Part shown: one piece after another, positions 63,101-64,000 of the stretch
Position numbering within the stretch: the first letter of the stretch is position 1
How the letters are laid out: every line of letters starts with the position of its first letter
Assembly (NCBI RefSeq): GCF_010906925.1
Contig: NZ_VTVE01000006.1
Coordinates: 32,159-96,158, forward strand
Direction of reading: 5' to 3'
Source of the DNA: Pseudobutyrivibrio xylanivorans
GTDB taxonomy: Bacteria > Bacillota > Clostridia > Lachnospirales > Lachnospiraceae
DNA: 64,000 nt
Translations under genes and position numbers: made by a program
The notes under the pieces: model-generated
The model's input: only the letters and a program-made list of their open reading frames with translations
What the model was told of the DNA's origin: nothing
The model's database searches: none

Positions 63101-64000
63101 CTACCCTAGAGACTTTTCCCATGACATTTATGTCAAAAGTCCTCTTGGTCTTATCTGGCTCTGTTACTGATGTGACCTTACTCGCAGCATCGTATGTATA
63201 AATACGCTCATTACCAAGGGCATCTACTGTCCTTGTGATTCTATCTGCACTATCATACTCAAAGGTAGTTACTTCTCCGCTAGGGCTTACGGTTTTGATG
63301 ACACGATTAAGCTTATCATACTCATATGATGTCTTAACACCATCTGGGTCTTCTACCGTATTTACGTTACCTCTTTCATCATAAGAAAATAAAGTGGCTG
63401 CCCCATTTGCATTCTTTGCCTTCGCAAGATTTCCATTTTTATAGATAAATCTATTGGTCTCATTAAGTGGATTTCTTATTTCAAAAAGCTTGCCATCTAA
63501 ATCATACTCATAGTGGTATTCCTCGCCCTTGGCTCCCTTTACAGCAAGTGGCTTACCATCTGCTCTATAGGTAATGCTTGTTTTATTTCTTAAAGCATCT
63601 ACCACCTTTGTCAGATGGCCCTTATTATCATAAGAAAATCTTGTTGTATTTCCTCTTTTATCTGTATAGCTAGTCTTTTGATTTCTGTTGTTGTAGGTAT
63701 ATCTTTCCTCCCCATCATAGTAGGTAGTCTTTGTATGACGACCTAGCTCATCATGAGTATAGATGACCCTGTTACCATTCTGCTCTGTAGCAGTGCAGGT
63801 CTTTTTTTCATCATCATACTCATAAGTCATAACAGTCTCATCAGGGAAGCTCTGCTTTACAGTTCGTCCCTCACTGTCATACTCATTTGTGATAGATGTA
63901 ATTCCCTTTGGATTAATCACATCCTTTATTCTATTTTCACTATCGTATGTAAATCTTCTTGTAGCTTGATCTGGTTCTTTGATCTCTACAAGTCTTCTAT
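60099..64000 (-). CDS. RHS-repeat polymorphic toxin, 5' end off window
   Basis: At least 1300 residues of YD/RHS repeats, each with G-x3-x-YDxxGR-type units (about 40 visible), forming the shell that encloses a toxin. The RHS core-associated region is YFAQARYYDDKTGRFVSEDK and NHYLYCWNRPINYVD near 190 residues from the end. The C-terminal tip has a segment GEMDIKQERRWEDAF ... GNVTYAYIGA ... YAGGGAVQV that resembles bacterial toxin 44 (Ntox44), then EAIALGIKWHEEGFCDE. The reading frame stays open to the right edge, so the GTG at 63920 is not the true start. It ends overlapping ImmA1. RHS proteins serve contact-dependent competition between bacteria. Confidence 0.9.
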   Translation of the reverse strand, partial: RRLVEIKEPDQATRRFTYDSENRIKDVINPKGITSITNEYDSEGRTVKQSFPDETVMTYEYDDEKKTCTATEQNGNRVIYTHDELGRHTKTTYYDGEERYTYNNRNQKTSYTDKRGNTTRFSYDNKGHLTKVVDALRNKTSITYRADGKPLAVKGAKGEEYHYEYDLDGKLFEIRNPLNETNRFIYKNGNLAKAKNANGAATLFSYDERGNVNTVEDPDGVKTSYEYDKLNRVIKTVSPSGEVTTFEYDSADRITRTVDALGNERIYTYDAASKVTSVTEPDKTKRTFDINVMGKVSRVVDQAGRVTEIKYNVMGKQEKVCLPNGGVILYEYDPLMRLTKVTDPEGRTRGYDYDKNGNVVAEYIGDIRVRALEYDVMNRVTKETDALGHTRSFTYDETGLVTSVTDVLGNKRTREYDLLGRVTKEIDPLGNETSYTYTKLGNIETITDAANRVRRFEYTRGGKLTAIYFCDKLEQELSYDGAGRVSKRTFADGYEISYSYDALSRIEKVNGTDGRAVSYEYDAMGRATKVSDSDKDTLYTYTATGRLKSVVDALSNETVYTYDSLDNLKSIHRVDGLADASETKEDRLPKVGEDGHVTIYSYNLAGQLTEVTDALGQKETYEYDQYGRLVTKVDRDNYSTAYGYNDLGRVTRVDYADGKSVALSYDELGRLNEFTDWLGTTSIQRDVLGRVLSVNDYNNKSVSYNYGKLNERTEIVYPDGRTVDYIYDDERKLRELVNGNEKTSYDYDAYGRLIEKTLPNGNAQKFDYFIGGMLKSLEMYDSNGLMDRYTYGYDSRGNRTEVNRFRRDLENISGDYNYGYDLENRLTEVSLDGELIRKYEYDAFGNRTSFTENGIQTTYNYDELDRLIESVNDSKAISFEYDKRGNRIAEYENGLLNKTFTFDATNMLAKVVDNTNAEATYTYNGMGKRVAISKPDEQIEFLLDLTKDYHNMLERSVNGKTESYIYDSNVVSMSKSDEDYFCMLDELGSGMYMTGTDGVVASAYAYDEFGRNLNPLTGIHEKPTYIKKGNIIQPLAFTGYQLDEMTDSYFAQARYYDDKTGRFVSEDKVRGYKAKPDSINHYLYCWNRPINYVDCNGKYPTLADSGLILTTENFTTFNYFGDGFDNYMQEREERPGITLEQMQEENKDNLSDLPDYTEEVDAWLEIQKEKLDNAFDVSYINGATVFYNKVKTGGEMDIKQERRWEDAFDVEYLGETEYFLYHGVVMNASTLGNVTYAYIGANYFDPVMLYAGGGAVQVKRHDPWHLPMFIMLPYLGDAPEDHEAIALGIKWHEEGFCDE

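Overview
The window looks like a chromosomal segment of a low-GC, anaerobic Gram-positive Firmicute of the family Lachnospiraceae, most likely the Butyrivibrio/Pseudobutyrivibrio group. Clues are a biosynthetic thiolase with a Rex-type operator, a signal-peptide-less GH9 enzyme of the size and layout of the Butyrivibrio cellodextrinase Ced1, the dnaE-pfkA-trmH gene order, a two-iron desulfoferrodoxin, a tetrahydrofolate (THF) riboswitch before folT, and many lipoproteins, zinc-ribbon membrane proteins and LytTR regulators. The species assignment is inference.

Layout. 1-5 kb: thiolase (cut by the left edge), an Agr-like histidine kinase/LytTR regulator pair, and a VTC-domain/DUF4956 pair. 5.2-10.9 kb: a tight minus-strand operon thyA-dfrA-ilvB-ilvN-cell wall hydrolase-deoD ending in a terminator. 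11-21.7 kb: an accessory stretch with two copies of tRNA-Gly(GCC) sharing promoter and leader, a 104-bp repeat present twice and carrying pieces of the tRNA 3' end, a possible three-helix structured RNA, an IdeS-like cysteine protease, a C39-like protein, a nitroreductase, the GH9 enzyme, a transglutaminase-like protein, lipoproteins and an acyltransferase. 22-28 kb: membrane and lipoproteins, two chemotaxis receptors and desulfoferrodoxin. 28-36.9 kb: MATE pump, J-domain protein, folC, DegV, a second transglutaminase-like protein, cold shock protein, a divergent ClpX-like unfoldase and an SseB-like protein. 37-40.6 kb: zinc-ribbon membrane proteins with shared 18-bp coding repeats, next to an MscL channel that itself carries a C-terminal zinc ribbon. 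40.7-49.5 kb: uppP, a small alarmone synthetase, and the housekeeping run holA-dnaE-pfkA-trmH. 50-55.5 kb: DHH phosphoesterase, a PAS-GGDEF-EAL protein with a degenerate GGDEF, and a THF-riboswitch-controlled folT-folC operon.

55.5-64 kb is an RHS polymorphic-toxin locus read on the minus strand and cut by the right edge. A large RHS-repeat protein ends in a toxin-44-like domain and overlaps its first putative immunity gene. Behind it lie a second putative immunity gene, then two orphan toxin-tip remnants, each followed by its own putative immunity gene(s). One of these immunity genes is a frameshifted, truncated duplicate. Both orphan tips start in the same short GC-rich repeat. The array looks like a record of successive replacement of toxin/immunity cassettes and is the strongest candidate here for an unusual system.
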